Assembly (NCBI GenBank): GCA_963738205.1
Contig: CAVTVQ010000006.1
Span: forward strand, 434,001-498,000
DNA: 64,000 nucleotides
Source of the DNA: DATFQE01 sp963738205
Lineage (GTDB): Bacteria; Actinomycetota; Thermoleophilia; Gaiellales; Gaiellaceae
Direction: 5' to 3'
The notes under the pieces are model-generated. The model worked only from the letters and a program-made list of their open reading frames with translations. It was not told the DNA's origin and did no database searches. Below are positions 1-7,858 of this stretch, piece after piece. The position numbers were made by a program, and so were the translations under genes. Positions within the stretch are counted from its first letter, which is position 1. Every line of letters starts with the position of its first letter.

Positions 1-263
1 GCGAGCGGCAGCGTCAGCATCAGGCCGCCGAGCACCCATTCCGGCCCGCCGAGCCGCGCGCCCAGGATCGCGGCGAGCCCGCCCGCGAAGCCCGCGAGCA
101 CCACGGGCCGCAGCGGCCGCATCAGTCCGAACACCTCGTGCAGCGCCAGCACGCACGCCACTGCCGCGAGCGAGGCGAGCCACCAGCCGCCCAGGTAGAC
201 CATCCCGAGCACCGGCGGCAGCGCCACAACCGCGACGAGAACGCGGGAGATGAGCTGGCTCAC
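1..263 (-). CDS. cdsA: Phosphatidate cytidylyltransferase, N-terminal part (cut by window edge)
   Basis: The product should make CDP-diacylglycerol from phosphatidic acid and CTP in the membrane. Only the first 87 or so residues are in the window. They begin MSQLISRVLVAVVALPPV and form several hydrophobic segments separated by short charged turns, as at the start of CdsA; the catalytic C-terminal region lies outside. The GTG at 263 was chosen because a purine-rich stretch (ggacagga) precedes it. It is the last gene of a minus-strand run, 38 bp after uppS, and the order frr-uppS-cdsA is a classic bacterial arrangement, which carries much of the assignment. Confidence 0.8.
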   Translation of the reverse strand, partial: MSQLISRVLVAVVALPPVLGMVYLGGWWLASLAAVACVLALHEVFGLMRPLRPVVLAGFAGGLAAILGARLGGPEWVLGGLMLTLPL

Positions 264-301
264 GCCTGGTCCTGTCCAGATCCAGCGTGTCGACCGGTCA
301 T

Positions 302-1000
302 CTATCGGCCGCCGAACCGCCGACGCCGCCCGGCGTACGCTTCGAGCGCCTCGCGCAGCTGCTCCTCGCCGAAGTCCGGCCAGAGCGTGTCCACGAAGAC
401 CAGCTCGGCATACGCGAGCTGCCAGAGGAGGAAGTTGGAGATCCGCAGCTCCCCGGAGGTGCGGATCAGCAGGTCCGGGTCGGGCAGGTCCGGGGCGTAG
501 AGGTAGCGCGCGAATGCCTGCTCGTCGAGCATGGACGGGGAAGCGCCGTTCTCGACGAGCCGCTTGACGGCCTCGACGATCTCGGCGCGACCGCCGTAGT
601 CGAACGCGATCCAGAGCTGGAGCCGGTCCTTGTCCTCCGTCTCGCGCTCGAGGCTTGCCATTGCCTCCTGGAGCCAGGCCGGCGCCCGGTCCCGCCTGCC
701 GATGAAGCGCGCGCGGACGCCCTGCTCGGCGAGCTCGGGCAGCTCGCGCTCGATCGTCTCGCCGAAGATCTCCATCAGGTCGTCGACCTCGTCCGAGGGC
801 CGCAGCCAGTTCTCGGTCGAGAAGGCGTAGACGGTCAGCGACTCGATTCCGAGGTCGATCGCGGCCTCCACGGTCCGGCGCAGCGCCCGCGTGCCGGCCC
901 GATGGCCCTCCGCGGTCGTCAGCCCCCGTGCAGTGGCCCAACGCCCGTTCCCGTCCATGATCACCGCGACAGAGCGGGGGATCTCGGACAAGCTAGACAC
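302..1000 (-). CDS. uppS: Isoprenyl transferase (undecaprenyl diphosphate synthase family)
   Basis: Cytoplasmic cis-prenyltransferase that condenses isopentenyl diphosphate onto a short allylic diphosphate to make the lipid carrier for cell-wall synthesis. The 232-residue length is normal. The catalytic motif VAVIMDGNGRWA sits at residues 11-22 (Asp16). The substrate-binding segment VYAFSTENWLRP and the C-terminal RTSGELRISNFLLWQ block are both intact. It lies 27 bp downstream of frr and upstream of cdsA in the same transcription unit. Actinobacteria often carry a second, short-chain paralogue; product length cannot be read from sequence alone. Confidence 0.95.
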   Translation of the reverse strand: MSSLSEIPRSVAVIMDGNGRWATARGLTTAEGHRAGTRALRRTVEAAIDLGIESLTVYAFSTENWLRPSDEVDDLMEIFGETIERELPELAEQGVRARFIGRRDRAPAWLQEAMASLERETEDKDRLQLWIAFDYGGRAEIVEAVKRLVENGASPSMLDEQAFARYLYAPDLPDPDLLIRTSGELRISNFLLWQLAYAELVFVDTLWPDFGEEQLREALEAYAGRRRRFGGR

Positions 1001-1027
1001 CCGGAAAATGCAGCCGCATCTTCCGGG

Positions 1028-1585
1028 TCATACCTCCGTGATCTCGGTTTCCTTGCGCTTCAGCAGCTCGTCGATCTTGTGCACGCGCTCGTCGGTGAGC
1101 TTCTGCACGCGGTCCTCGGCGCGGCGCTCCTCGTCGTCGCCGACCTCGCCGTTGTGGACGAGCTCCTTCAGGTGGTGCATGACATCGCGGCGCACGTTGC
1201 GCACGGCGACCCGACCGTCCTCGGCCAGGTGGCGGACCACCTTGACGAGATCCTTGCGCCGTTCCTCGGTGAGCTGCGGGATCGGGAGCCGGATCACCTT
1301 GCCGTCGTTGGACGGCGTCAGCCCCAAGTCCGATTCCTGGATCGCGCGCTCGATCGACTTGATCGAGCTGGGGTCGAACGGCTGGACGGTGAGCAGTCGC
1401 GGCTCCGGCACGTTGATCGTCGCCAGCTGCTTGAGCGGCGTCGGCTGCCCGTAGTAGTCGACGTTGACGCGGTCCAGCAGCGCTGCGGACGCTCGGCCGG
1501 TGCGCACCGTGTTGAACTCGTTGTGGGTCGACTCGACGGACTTGTCCATCCGCCTGGTCGCGTCGCTGATCAGGTCGTCGATCAT
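1028..1585 (-). CDS. frr: Ribosome recycling factor
   Basis: Splits the post-termination ribosome together with EF-G. At 185 residues it has normal length. It begins MIDDLISDATRRMDKSVE and shows the family signature FNTVRTGRASAALLDRV (about residues 23-39). The C-terminal helix region is rich in charged residues (LKRKETEI). Its ATG overlaps the pyrH stop by 4 nt (ATGA type), indicating translational coupling in the rpsB-tsf-pyrH-frr unit, an order conserved in most bacteria. Confidence 0.97.
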   Translation of the reverse strand: MIDDLISDATRRMDKSVESTHNEFNTVRTGRASAALLDRVNVDYYGQPTPLKQLATINVPEPRLLTVQPFDPSSIKSIERAIQESDLGLTPSNDGKVIRLPIPQLTEERRKDLVKVVRHLAEDGRVAVRNVRRDVMHHLKELVHNGEVGDDEERRAEDRVQKLTDERVHKIDELLKRKETEITEV

Positions 1586-2358
1586 GCAGGTCCTCCGTCG
1601 CCCGGTGTGGAGATGATCGTGCCGACGCGCTCGCCGAGCACGACGCGACGGATGTTCCCATCTGCGAGGGCAAAGACGTGGATCGGCAGCCCGTTGTCCA
1701 TGCAGAGCGACAGCGCCGTCGTGTCCATCACGCGCAGGCCGCGCTCGATCGCCTCGAGGTGCGTCAGCTCGGGCAGGAACTCCGCGTCGGGGTCGCTGCG
1801 CGGGTCGCCGCCGTACACGCCTTCCACCGCGTGCTTCGCCATCAGGATCGCCTCCGCGCCGATCTCCAGCGCGCGCAACGCGGCCGCCGTGTCCGTCGTG
1901 AAGAACGGATTGCCGGTTCCCGCCGCGAAGATGACGATGCGCCCCTTCTCCAGGTGCCTGATCGCGCGCCGGCGGATGTACGGCTCGGCGACCTCGGAGA
2001 CCTCGAGTGCCGAGAGAACTCGCGTGTGCGCGCCTTGCCGCTCGAGCACGTCCTGGAGCGTGATCGCGTTCAGCACCGTGGCGAGCATCCCCGCGTAATC
2101 CGCCGTCGCCCGGTCCATTCCTTCGGACGCGGCGGCCATCCCGCGGTAGATGTTCCCCGCGCCGACGACGATCGCCAGCTCGACTCCGCGCGACTGGACG
2201 TCGACGATCTCGTCCGCGATCGCCTCGACCGTCTCGAGGTCGGTGCCGTACTGCTTGTCGCCCATCAGCGCCTCGCCCGAGAGCTTGAGCAGGACGCGGC
2301 CGAATGCGGGCGCGGCATCCTGGGCGGCGACAGCGCCTTCGGGCTCGGGAACGCTCAT
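1582..2358 (-). CDS. pyrH: UMP kinase
   Basis: Phosphorylates UMP to UDP; an amino-acid-kinase-fold hexamer in the cytoplasm. The phosphate-binding segment RVLLKLSGEALMG is at about residues 21-33 after a roughly 20-residue variable N-terminus. The second conserved loop, IVVGAGNIYRG, has Ala where many family members have Gly. Asp-rich and C-terminal blocks (ILMAKHAVEGVYGGDPR) match the family. At 258 residues it is slightly longer than the E. coli enzyme because of the N-terminal extension. It sits between tsf (4 bp away) and frr (4 bp overlap). Confidence 0.96.
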   Translation of the reverse strand: MSVPEPEGAVAAQDAAPAFGRVLLKLSGEALMGDKQYGTDLETVEAIADEIVDVQSRGVELAIVVGAGNIYRGMAAASEGMDRATADYAGMLATVLNAITLQDVLERQGAHTRVLSALEVSEVAEPYIRRRAIRHLEKGRIVIFAAGTGNPFFTTDTAAALRALEIGAEAILMAKHAVEGVYGGDPRSDPDAEFLPELTHLEAIERGLRVMDTTALSLCMDNGLPIHVFALADGNIRRVVLGERVGTIISTPGDGGPA

Positions 2359-2362
2359 CGCG

Positions 2363-3166
2363 CTAGCGCGTGACCGCGAGGTGCTCGAACTCCAGCACCT
2401 CCGCGCCCGCCTCGTCCAGCGCCTGCCCGACCGTCTTGGACGTGTCGTGGATCCACGGCTGCTCGGCGAGCACCCGGTCGGCGAAGAACCGCTTGTTCAG
2501 CATCCCCTCGACGATCTTCTCGCGCGCCTGCTCCGGCTTGGACTGCACTTCGTCGGAGTTTGCATAGATCTCGCGCTCGGCGGCGACGAGGTCCTCCGGA
2601 ACGTCGTCGCGCATGACGTACTGCGGAGCGGCCGCCGCGATGTGCATGGCCACCATGCGGCCCAGGTCGGAGTCGCCGCCGCGCAGCTGGGCCAGCGTGC
2701 CCAGTTTGTTGGCGGGCGGGTGCACGTAGCCGGTGATCAGCCCACCGTCGACGGCCTCGAAGCGCGCAGCTCCCACGATGACGATGTTCTCACCCAGCTT
2801 GGCGACGAGGTCGACGCGCTCGCTCTCGAGTTGGTCCAGGGCGTCCCTGCCCTCGGCGTCGACCAGCTTCAACGCCTTCTCGGCGAACGCGAGGAACTCG
2901 TCGTTGTTCGAGACCGGCTCTGTCTCGCAGCCGACGGCGACGATCGTGCCCTGCTTGCCGTCGGCGGACAGCGTGTAGCCGACCTTGCCCTCGGTCGTCT
3001 CCCGCCCGGCCCGCTTCTGCGCGCCGGCGAGCCCCTGCTCGCGGAGAAGCCTCTTCGCGGCCTCGAGGTCGCCGCCGGTCTCGACGAGCGCCCGCTTGCA
3101 GTCCATCATTCCGGCGCCGGTCTGCTCGCGGAGCTCCTTGACGAGTGCTGCGGAGATGGCGGTCAC
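2363..3166 (-). CDS. tsf: Elongation factor Ts
   Basis: Guanine-nucleotide exchange factor for EF-Tu. The N-terminal UBA-like domain carries the hallmark TGAGMMDCKRAL (residues 16-27). The core contains GTIVAVGCETEPVSNNDEF, whose equivalent contacts the EF-Tu nucleotide site. At 267 residues it is somewhat shorter than E. coli EF-Ts, as is usual in Actinobacteria and other Gram-positives. The start overlaps the rpsB stop by 4 nt, so the two are probably translationally coupled. Confidence 0.97.
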   Translation of the reverse strand: MTAISAALVKELREQTGAGMMDCKRALVETGGDLEAAKRLLREQGLAGAQKRAGRETTEGKVGYTLSADGKQGTIVAVGCETEPVSNNDEFLAFAEKALKLVDAEGRDALDQLESERVDLVAKLGENIVIVGAARFEAVDGGLITGYVHPPANKLGTLAQLRGGDSDLGRMVAMHIAAAAPQYVMRDDVPEDLVAAEREIYANSDEVQSKPEQAREKIVEGMLNKRFFADRVLAEQPWIHDTSKTVGQALDEAGAEVLEFEHLAVTR

Positions 3167-4134
3167 TGCTGCTCCTCCGTCGGCGCGGCAGCGGGCTCCG
3201 CCGGTGCGGGCTCTGCGGTCTCGTCGCCCTGCGCGACCACCTCGGTCTCGGCCGCCTCGGCCACGGGCTCGGCGGTCGGCTCGGTCTCGGCCACGGGTTC
3301 AGCGGTCGGCTCGCTCTCGGGCAGCTCGGCGGCCGGCTCGGGCTCGGCGGCCGGCTCGACCTCAGCGGCCGGCTCGGCCTCGACCACCGCCTCGACCTCG
3401 GCCACGGCTCCGTTGCCGTTGCCGTTCGCCCGTGCGAACTCGTCGGCGGTGACGCCGGTCTGGCCCGCAGCGATGCCGTCGGCGATCGCGCGGATGATCA
3501 GGCTGCAGGAACGGATTGCGTCGTCATTGCCCGGGATCACGAAATCGGCCTCGTCGGGGTCGCAGTTCGTGTCGACGAGCGCGACCACGGGCAGCCCGAG
3601 CCGCCGCGCCTCGCGCACCGCGAGCTGCTCCTTGCGCAGGTCGACGATGAAGACCGCGTCCGGCTGCTTGCGCATGTCGGCGACCCCGCCGAGGTTGGCC
3701 TCGAGCTTCTCGAGCTCGCCGAGCATCGTGATCCGCTCCTTGGCGGGCAGCAGCTCGATCTGACCCTCGTCCTTGAGCCGGCGCAGCTCGTGCAGGCGCT
3801 CGATCCGGCTCGAGATCGTGCGCCAGTTCGTCAGCAGGCCGCCGAGCCAACGGTGGTTGACGTAGGGCATCTTCACGCGTGCGGCCTGCTCGGCGATCGC
3901 GTCCTGGCTCTGCTTCTTCGTTCCGACGAACAACAGGGAACCGCCGCGGCTCGCCAGGTTCCGCGCGAAATCGTGGGCTTCCTGAACGAGCTCCAGCGTC
4001 TGCTGGAGATCGATGATGTAGATGCCGCCGCGCTCCGTGAAGATGAAGCGCTTCATCTTCGGGTTCCAGCGGCGGGTCTGGTGACCGAAGTGGACTCCGG
4101 CCTCCAGGAGCTCTCGCATGCTTACGACCGGCAC
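3163..4134 (-). CDS. rpsB: 30S ribosomal protein S2 with long acidic C-terminal tail
   Basis: S2 joins late in 30S assembly and recruits S1 in some bacteria. The conserved core begins MRELLEAGVHFGHQTRRWNP, followed by KMKRFIFTERGGIYIIDL. I chose the GTG at 4134 (MPVVSMREL...) because GAAAGGGG lies 7 nt upstream; the ATG at 4119 is possible. The open frame reaches further upstream to 4257, but that part is not S2-like. The last ~75 residues are low-complexity Ala/Glu/Pro/Val with repeated EPAAE, EPTAEPVAE units, so the 323-residue product is much longer than the usual ~250. Such tails occur in some actinobacterial S2 proteins. Confidence 0.95.
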   Translation of the reverse strand: MPVVSMRELLEAGVHFGHQTRRWNPKMKRFIFTERGGIYIIDLQQTLELVQEAHDFARNLASRGGSLLFVGTKKQSQDAIAEQAARVKMPYVNHRWLGGLLTNWRTISSRIERLHELRRLKDEGQIELLPAKERITMLGELEKLEANLGGVADMRKQPDAVFIVDLRKEQLAVREARRLGLPVVALVDTNCDPDEADFVIPGNDDAIRSCSLIIRAIADGIAAGQTGVTADEFARANGNGNGAVAEVEAVVEAEPAAEVEPAAEPEPAAELPESEPTAEPVAETEPTAEPVAEAAETEVVAQGDETAEPAPAEPAAAPTEEQQ

Positions 4135-4265
4135 AAGGCGGCCCCTTTCTCGGTTGATGATTCGTACAAGCCGGCGGGGGCGCGGGTGGAACCGATCCAA
4201 AAGGGGCCGGCACCGCCACCCGTCCGATTCCGCCGGGACGGGAACAGGAACCGGCATTTTAGCTG
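4135..4265 (-). promoter_or_regulatory. rpsB leader with nested inverted repeats
   Basis: This 131 bp gap between rluD and rpsB contains two nested complementary pairs: 4206-4210 with 4251-4255 (GCCGG/CCGGC) and 4219-4224 with 4237-4242 (CCCGTC/GACGGG). On the transcribed strand the structure is followed by CCCCTTTTGG. It could act as the rluD terminator or as a leader structure controlling ribosomal protein synthesis; rpsB leaders bound by S2 are known in several bacteria. No similarity to a specific published motif is claimed. Confidence 0.45.
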
Positions 4266-5144
4266 CTAGATCGAGCTCAGGAAGGACGCGAGGTCGTCCG
4301 GCAACGGCGAGTCCACCTCGACCCGCTCGCCGGTGAACGGGTGCACGAACGCGAGCCTCGTCGCGTGCAGGAACTGCCGGCGGAGGCCGGGCTCCGGGAC
4401 GCCGTACACCGCGTCGCCCACGACGGGCAGGTCGATCGCCGCCAGGTGGACGCGGATCTGATGCGTTCTTCCGGTCTCCAGCCGCACCCGCAGCAGCGCG
4501 TGCGAGTCGAACAGGCGCTCGACCTCGAAATGCGTGATCGCTTCGCGTGGGCTCTCGGTGTCGAGCGAATGCCTGAGCGGGTCGCTTCGGTCACGGCCGA
4601 TCGGCGCCTCGATGCGCCCGGCGCGCGAGCGCGGGCGGCCGCGGACGAGCACCAGGTAGGTGCGCTCGAGCTCGCGCTTCGCCACCAGCTCCTTCAGGCG
4701 GCGGTGCGCCTCCTGCGAGCGCGCGACGACGAGCAGGCCCGAGGTGTCGCGATCCAGGCGGTGGACGATCCCGGGGCGGTCGGTTTCCTCTCCGCCCTCG
4801 GCGCCGTGGGCGAGGAGCCCGTGGACGAGCGTCCCCTTGGCATGACCCGGAGCGGGATGGACGACCACGCCCGCGGGCTTGTCGACGACGAGCAGGTGCT
4901 CGTCCTCGTAGGCCACGCGCACGTCCATCGGCTCGGGTGCCAGCTCGACGGGCTCGCGCTCGGCGATGTCGACCTCGACCTCCTCCCCGCCTTCGAGGCG
5001 GTGGCTCTTGGTGCGCGCCGCGCCGTCCACGCGCACCGCGCCGGCCTCGACGAGCCGCTCTGCCTCCGACCGGGACTCGACCTCGGGGAGGTCGGCCAGG
5101 AAGCGGTCGAGCCGGAGCCCGGCCGCCTCGTCAGGAACGCGCAG
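4266..5144 (-). CDS. rluD: RluD-family 23S rRNA pseudouridine synthase, start uncertain
   Basis: Converts uridines to pseudouridine in 23S rRNA. The catalytic domain has the motif GIVHRLDRDTSGLLVVA with the catalytic Asp, and VDKPAGVVVHPAPGH before it. An S4 RNA-binding domain (LRLDRFLADLPEVESRS...AGAVRVDG) lies in the same frame upstream of the first conventional start, the GTG at 5036. Between that GTG and the preceding in-frame stop no ATG, GTG or TTG exists. A CTG at 5144 inside the lspA end is the simplest start that keeps the S4 domain. A GTG start at 5036 would give a 256-residue protein without most of S4. Confidence 0.85.
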   Translation of the reverse strand: MRVPDEAAGLRLDRFLADLPEVESRSEAERLVEAGAVRVDGAARTKSHRLEGGEEVEVDIAEREPVELAPEPMDVRVAYEDEHLLVVDKPAGVVVHPAPGHAKGTLVHGLLAHGAEGGEETDRPGIVHRLDRDTSGLLVVARSQEAHRRLKELVAKRELERTYLVLVRGRPRSRAGRIEAPIGRDRSDPLRHSLDTESPREAITHFEVERLFDSHALLRVRLETGRTHQIRVHLAAIDLPVVGDAVYGVPEPGLRRQFLHATRLAFVHPFTGERVEVDSPLPDDLASFLSSI

Positions 5145-5721
5145 CCGGGGCGTCGGTCAAGGGGTGCGGGCTTCCCGGCTTGCGCCGGTCGGCCGCGAGC
5201 AGGGCGACGAGGAGGATCACGACGCCCGAGACGATGAAGGAGTCGGCGAGGTTGAACGCCGGCCAGTAGCGCACGTCGATGAAGTCCGTGACGTGGCCGA
5301 GCCGGACGCGGTCGATCAGGTTGGAGGCGCTGCCGCCGATCAGGAGGCCGAGCGCGACGGGCAGTACAGGATGGCGCGCGCCCGAGCGGGCGAAGAAGAA
5401 GAGCATCCAGCCGACGGCGGCAGCGGTCAGGGCGGTCACGATCGGCGTGGCGCTCGCGAACAGCCCGAAGGCGATGCCGGAGTTCTGGACGTGATGGATC
5501 GAGAGCGGGCCGACGACGTGCACCTCGTCGTCGAGGGCGAGCTGGCTGGAGACGAGCTGCTTGGTCAGCTGGTCGGCGACGACGGCAGCGAGCGCCACCG
5601 AGAGCAGGCCGATCCACTGCGACGCGCGCGCGCCGAGCGGCCGGTGCGCCGCCGAGACGGGCGTGAGGCCGTTCGTCGACGACCCGACCCGGACCTCGGG
5701 CCTGACCGCCGGGTCGCTCAC
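5131..5721 (-). CDS. lspA: Lipoprotein signal peptidase II
   Basis: Integral-membrane aspartyl protease that removes signal peptides from diacylglyceryl prolipoproteins. Four hydrophobic segments are visible (about 37-55, 83-109, 118-133 and 159-177). The catalytic pair is present: Asp137 in SNLIDRVR and Asp160 in FNLADSF. The ~35-residue cytoplasmic N-terminal extension is common in Actinobacteria. It precedes rluD, as in many bacteria, and the rluD N-terminal region overlaps its 3' end. Confidence 0.95.
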   Translation of the reverse strand: MSDPAVRPEVRVGSSTNGLTPVSAAHRPLGARASQWIGLLSVALAAVVADQLTKQLVSSQLALDDEVHVVGPLSIHHVQNSGIAFGLFASATPIVTALTAAAVGWMLFFFARSGARHPVLPVALGLLIGGSASNLIDRVRLGHVTDFIDVRYWPAFNLADSFIVSGVVILLVALLAADRRKPGSPHPLTDAPAARS

Positions 5722-5757
5722 GGCGCCACCGGCCGTCGGCTCACGTTTCGACCGGTC

Positions 5758-5799
5758 ATTTCAGACGGCCGCGCGGGCAAAGCCCGTACGCCCTGAAAT
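5758..5799. repeat. Compound inverted repeat between TraR and lspA genes
   Basis: ATTTCAG at 5758-5764 pairs with CTGAAAT at 5793-5799, and a second hairpin GCGGGC-aaa-GCCCGT sits inside. It lies in the 97 bp gap between the TraR/DksA gene and lspA, both on the minus strand. There is no T-run on either side, so a classical intrinsic terminator is unlikely. It may be a processing signal, a protein-binding palindrome or a small repetitive element. Confidence 0.5.
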
Positions 5800-5818
5800 T
5801 GACACCGCCAGCGGCGTC

Positions 5819-6190
5819 TCACGCTCGCTCCGCCAGACGCTTGCAGTCGATGCAGAGCGTGACCCAGGGCATCGCCTCGAGCCGCTCCGGGCTGATCGGC
5901 TTCGCGCAGTTCTCGCAGATCCCGAAGGTGCCCTCCTCGATCCGCTTCAGCGACGCGTCGATGTGGGCGAGATGCACTCCTTCGCTCTCCTCGAGCGTCG
6001 AGTCCAGCTCGCGGTCGTAGGTGTGCGTGGCGATGTCCGCGAGGTGGTTGTCCAGGCCGCCCGAGAGCTCACGCTGCTCGTCCTCCGTCGTTCCCTGGTG
6101 CTCCTGGTGCAGGTAGGCGATCGCCTTGGCGGTGCGCCCCCGCTCTTCCAGTAGGCGGGCCTTGAACGACTCGATGTCGATGGTGCTCAT
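5819..6190 (-). CDS. TraR/DksA-family zinc-finger protein
   Basis: Small RNA-polymerase-associated zinc protein of the DksA/TraR superfamily. Residues 1-75 are predicted coiled coil or helical (ESFKARLLEERGRTAKAIAY, then EGVHLAHIDASLKRIEEG). A C4 zinc finger follows: CENC and CIDC spaced by 17 residues. The Asp-Ala coiled-coil-tip motif of true DksA is not obvious, so a ppGpp-dependent role cannot be assumed. The 123-residue size is typical for actinobacterial members, which often lie beside lspA and divIVA as here. It overlaps the DUF167 stop by 4 nt. Confidence 0.88.
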   Translation of the reverse strand: MSTIDIESFKARLLEERGRTAKAIAYLHQEHQGTTEDEQRELSGGLDNHLADIATHTYDRELDSTLEESEGVHLAHIDASLKRIEEGTFGICENCAKPISPERLEAMPWVTLCIDCKRLAERA

Positions 6191-6474
6191 GGGCGGTTGT
6201 CCTTTCTCCCGGCCTCCTCGAGACGGCGCTCCGTCTCGTCGGCTGCGATGTCGGCCAGCTCGACGAGCTTGTCGCGACCGCCGTGCCCGGAAACTATCGA
6301 GATCGTACGCGGTGGGACGCCCAGCGTCGCGGCCAGGAGCGCCACTACGGCCTCGTTCGCCTTCCCGCCCTGGGGCGGAGCGGCGACACGGAGCTTCCAG
6401 GAATCGCCGTGCCGGCCGACGACCGCGCTCGTGCGGGCACCGGGAGACACGCGCAGGGCGAGACGAGTAGCCAC
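6187..6474 (-). CDS. DUF167 (YggU-like) family protein
   Basis: A 95-residue protein with the family blocks RLALRVSPGARTSAVVGRHG and APPQGGKANEAVVALLA, including the KAN core. Function in bacteria is not established; structures show a small alpha/beta fold. It sits between divIVA and the TraR gene with a 4 nt overlap into the latter, the same neighbourhood (yggT, divIVA) in which this family is often found. Confidence 0.88.
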   Translation of the reverse strand: MATRLALRVSPGARTSAVVGRHGDSWKLRVAAPPQGGKANEAVVALLAATLGVPPRTISIVSGHGGRDKLVELADIAADETERRLEEAGRKDNRP

Positions 6475-6494
6475 GGCCTGAGTGTAGCCCCGGT

Positions 6495-6929
6495 TCAGGC
6501 CGCTTCTACGCCGGTATCCCGCTCGTCGAGCACGTCGAGCGCTCCGGCGAGCTGCGCGCGAATGCGGGACGATTCGGCGGCTAGCCGCTCGCGCTCGGCG
6601 CGGGCCGAGCGCACGATCTCGCGTGCGGCCGCATGCGCCTCCTCGACGATCAGCTCGGCCTGCCTCTGCGCTCCGTCGCGCAGCTCCGAAGCGGTGCGTT
6701 CGGCCGAGACGAGGGTCTGACGCAGGAGCGTCTCCAGCTCCCGGTAGCGAACGACGTCGTCCTCGAGCTGCTCGACGCGGTCGCCGAGGTCGGCGCGCTC
6801 GCGCCAGACCTCCTCGAAGCTGTCGGCGATCTCGAGCAGGAGGCGGTCGGTGGCGTTGCGCCCGTAGCCGCCGAAGGGAACTCGTGTGAGCTTCACGTGA
6901 CGGATCTCGACGGGTGTGGTGGCTCGCAT
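6495..6929 (-). CDS. divIVA: DivIVA-domain protein
   Basis: Probable polar or septal coiled-coil scaffold. The N-terminal DivIVA-like region is VEIRHVKLTRVPFGGYGRNA followed by LLLEIADSFEEVWRER, with the phenylalanine-containing loop (FGGYG) expected to insert into membrane. A continuous coiled coil runs from about residue 35 to 135. At 144 residues it is much shorter than Wag31 and lacks its long C-terminal part, so it may be an accessory DivIVA. The ATG at 6929 shares one base with the yggT stop (TGATG), which fixes the start. Confidence 0.85.
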   Translation of the reverse strand: MRATTPVEIRHVKLTRVPFGGYGRNATDRLLLEIADSFEEVWRERADLGDRVEQLEDDVVRYRELETLLRQTLVSAERTASELRDGAQRQAELIVEEAHAAAREIVRSARAERERLAAESSRIRAQLAGALDVLDERDTGVEAA

Positions 6930-7243
6930 CAATGGAACCTGTCGAGGATGCCGTTCACGACCCTGGCTCCGAGCACCAGCGTGAAGACCCCGACGATCGG
7001 TGACAGGTCGAGCGGCCCGAAGGGCGGCAGGAAGCGCCGGAACAGGCGCAGGTACGGCTCGCAGACGTCATAGAGGAAGCGCTGGATCCGGTTCAGGGTC
7101 GGCGAGTACGGCATCCGCACCCAGGAGGTGAGGATGTAGGCGAAGATCAGCAGGACGTAGACGCCCGTAAAGACCGAGATGAAGCTCTGAAGACTCGAGA
7201 TCGCGTCTCCGAGCAGGATCCAATCGCCGCTCAAGGGGCCCAT
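6929..7243 (-). CDS. YggT-family membrane protein
   Basis: A 104-residue protein with hydrophobic segments near residues 17-40 and 78-100 and the family motif YVLLIFAYILTSWVRMPYSP. A second motif, YDVCEPYLRLFRRFLPPFG, follows. YggT proteins are linked to cell division and cation homeostasis, but the biochemical role is unknown. It lies between sepF and divIVA, the standard actinobacterial arrangement. Confidence 0.92.
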   Translation of the reverse strand: MGPLSGDWILLGDAISSLQSFISVFTGVYVLLIFAYILTSWVRMPYSPTLNRIQRFLYDVCEPYLRLFRRFLPPFGPLDLSPIVGVFTLVLGARVVNGILDRFH

Positions 7244-7281
7244 GATGGCGAGTTCGCCTCTGAGCCTGCGCTTCCTCTTGT

Positions 7282-7845
7282 CTAGGCCTGGTTGAAGAAG
7301 CCGCCGCGCTCGAGCAGCCGGGCGCGTTCTTCGGCAGACACCTCGACGTTCCGCGGCGTCAGCAGGAAGACCTTGTCGGCCACCCGCTGCATGCCGCCGT
7401 CGAGCGCGTACGTGAGGCCGCTGGTGAAGTCGATCAGCCGCTTCGAGAGCTCCTGGTCGGTCCCCTGCAGGTTGAGGATGACGGGCGTGCCGTCCTTGAA
7501 GCGGTCGGCGATCTGCTGCGCGTCGTTGAAGCTGCGCGGGATCACGAGGTGCACGCGGACGGATGGGCTCGGAACGCCGGCGAGCTGCGGGCGCCGGGCG
7601 GCGGGGGTGCCGCGCTCCGGCCTGATCGCCGCCGTGTTGGCCGCGCGGTCGTCGGACTCGTCCGTCCAGTCGTCGAAGTCGCGTTGCGACCGGCGGCGCG
7701 GCGAGAGCCGGCGCACGTTGGGCCGCTCACGGTAGCTCCGCTCGAGCTCCTCCTCGGTCGCGTAGCCGTCCTCGTCCCAGTCCTCGTCCTCCTCGGCGAT
7801 CCCGAAGTAGACGAGCGTGCGGTTCCAGACGTCTGCAAAGCCCAT
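7282..7845 (-). CDS. sepF: Cell division protein SepF
   Basis: Membrane-binding FtsZ partner that tethers the Z-ring. The first residues MGFADVWNRTLVYFGI form the expected amphipathic membrane helix. A charged, disordered linker (about 20-90) follows, then the SepF fold with IPRSFNDAQQIADRFKDGTP and GLTYALDGGMQRVADKVFLL. At 187 residues it is normal for Actinobacteria, where SepF replaces FtsA/ZipA. ftsZ itself is not in the window. Confidence 0.96.
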   Translation of the reverse strand: MGFADVWNRTLVYFGIAEEDEDWDEDGYATEEELERSYRERPNVRRLSPRRRSQRDFDDWTDESDDRAANTAAIRPERGTPAARRPQLAGVPSPSVRVHLVIPRSFNDAQQIADRFKDGTPVILNLQGTDQELSKRLIDFTSGLTYALDGGMQRVADKVFLLTPRNVEVSAEERARLLERGGFFNQA

Positions 7846-7858
7846 GGCTGCGGGGATT

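Noticed and set aside
287..2098. A 603-codon plus-strand frame across uppS, frr and pyrH
   Set aside because: No recognisable domain, composition typical of a shadow frame, and three certain genes lie on the other strand.
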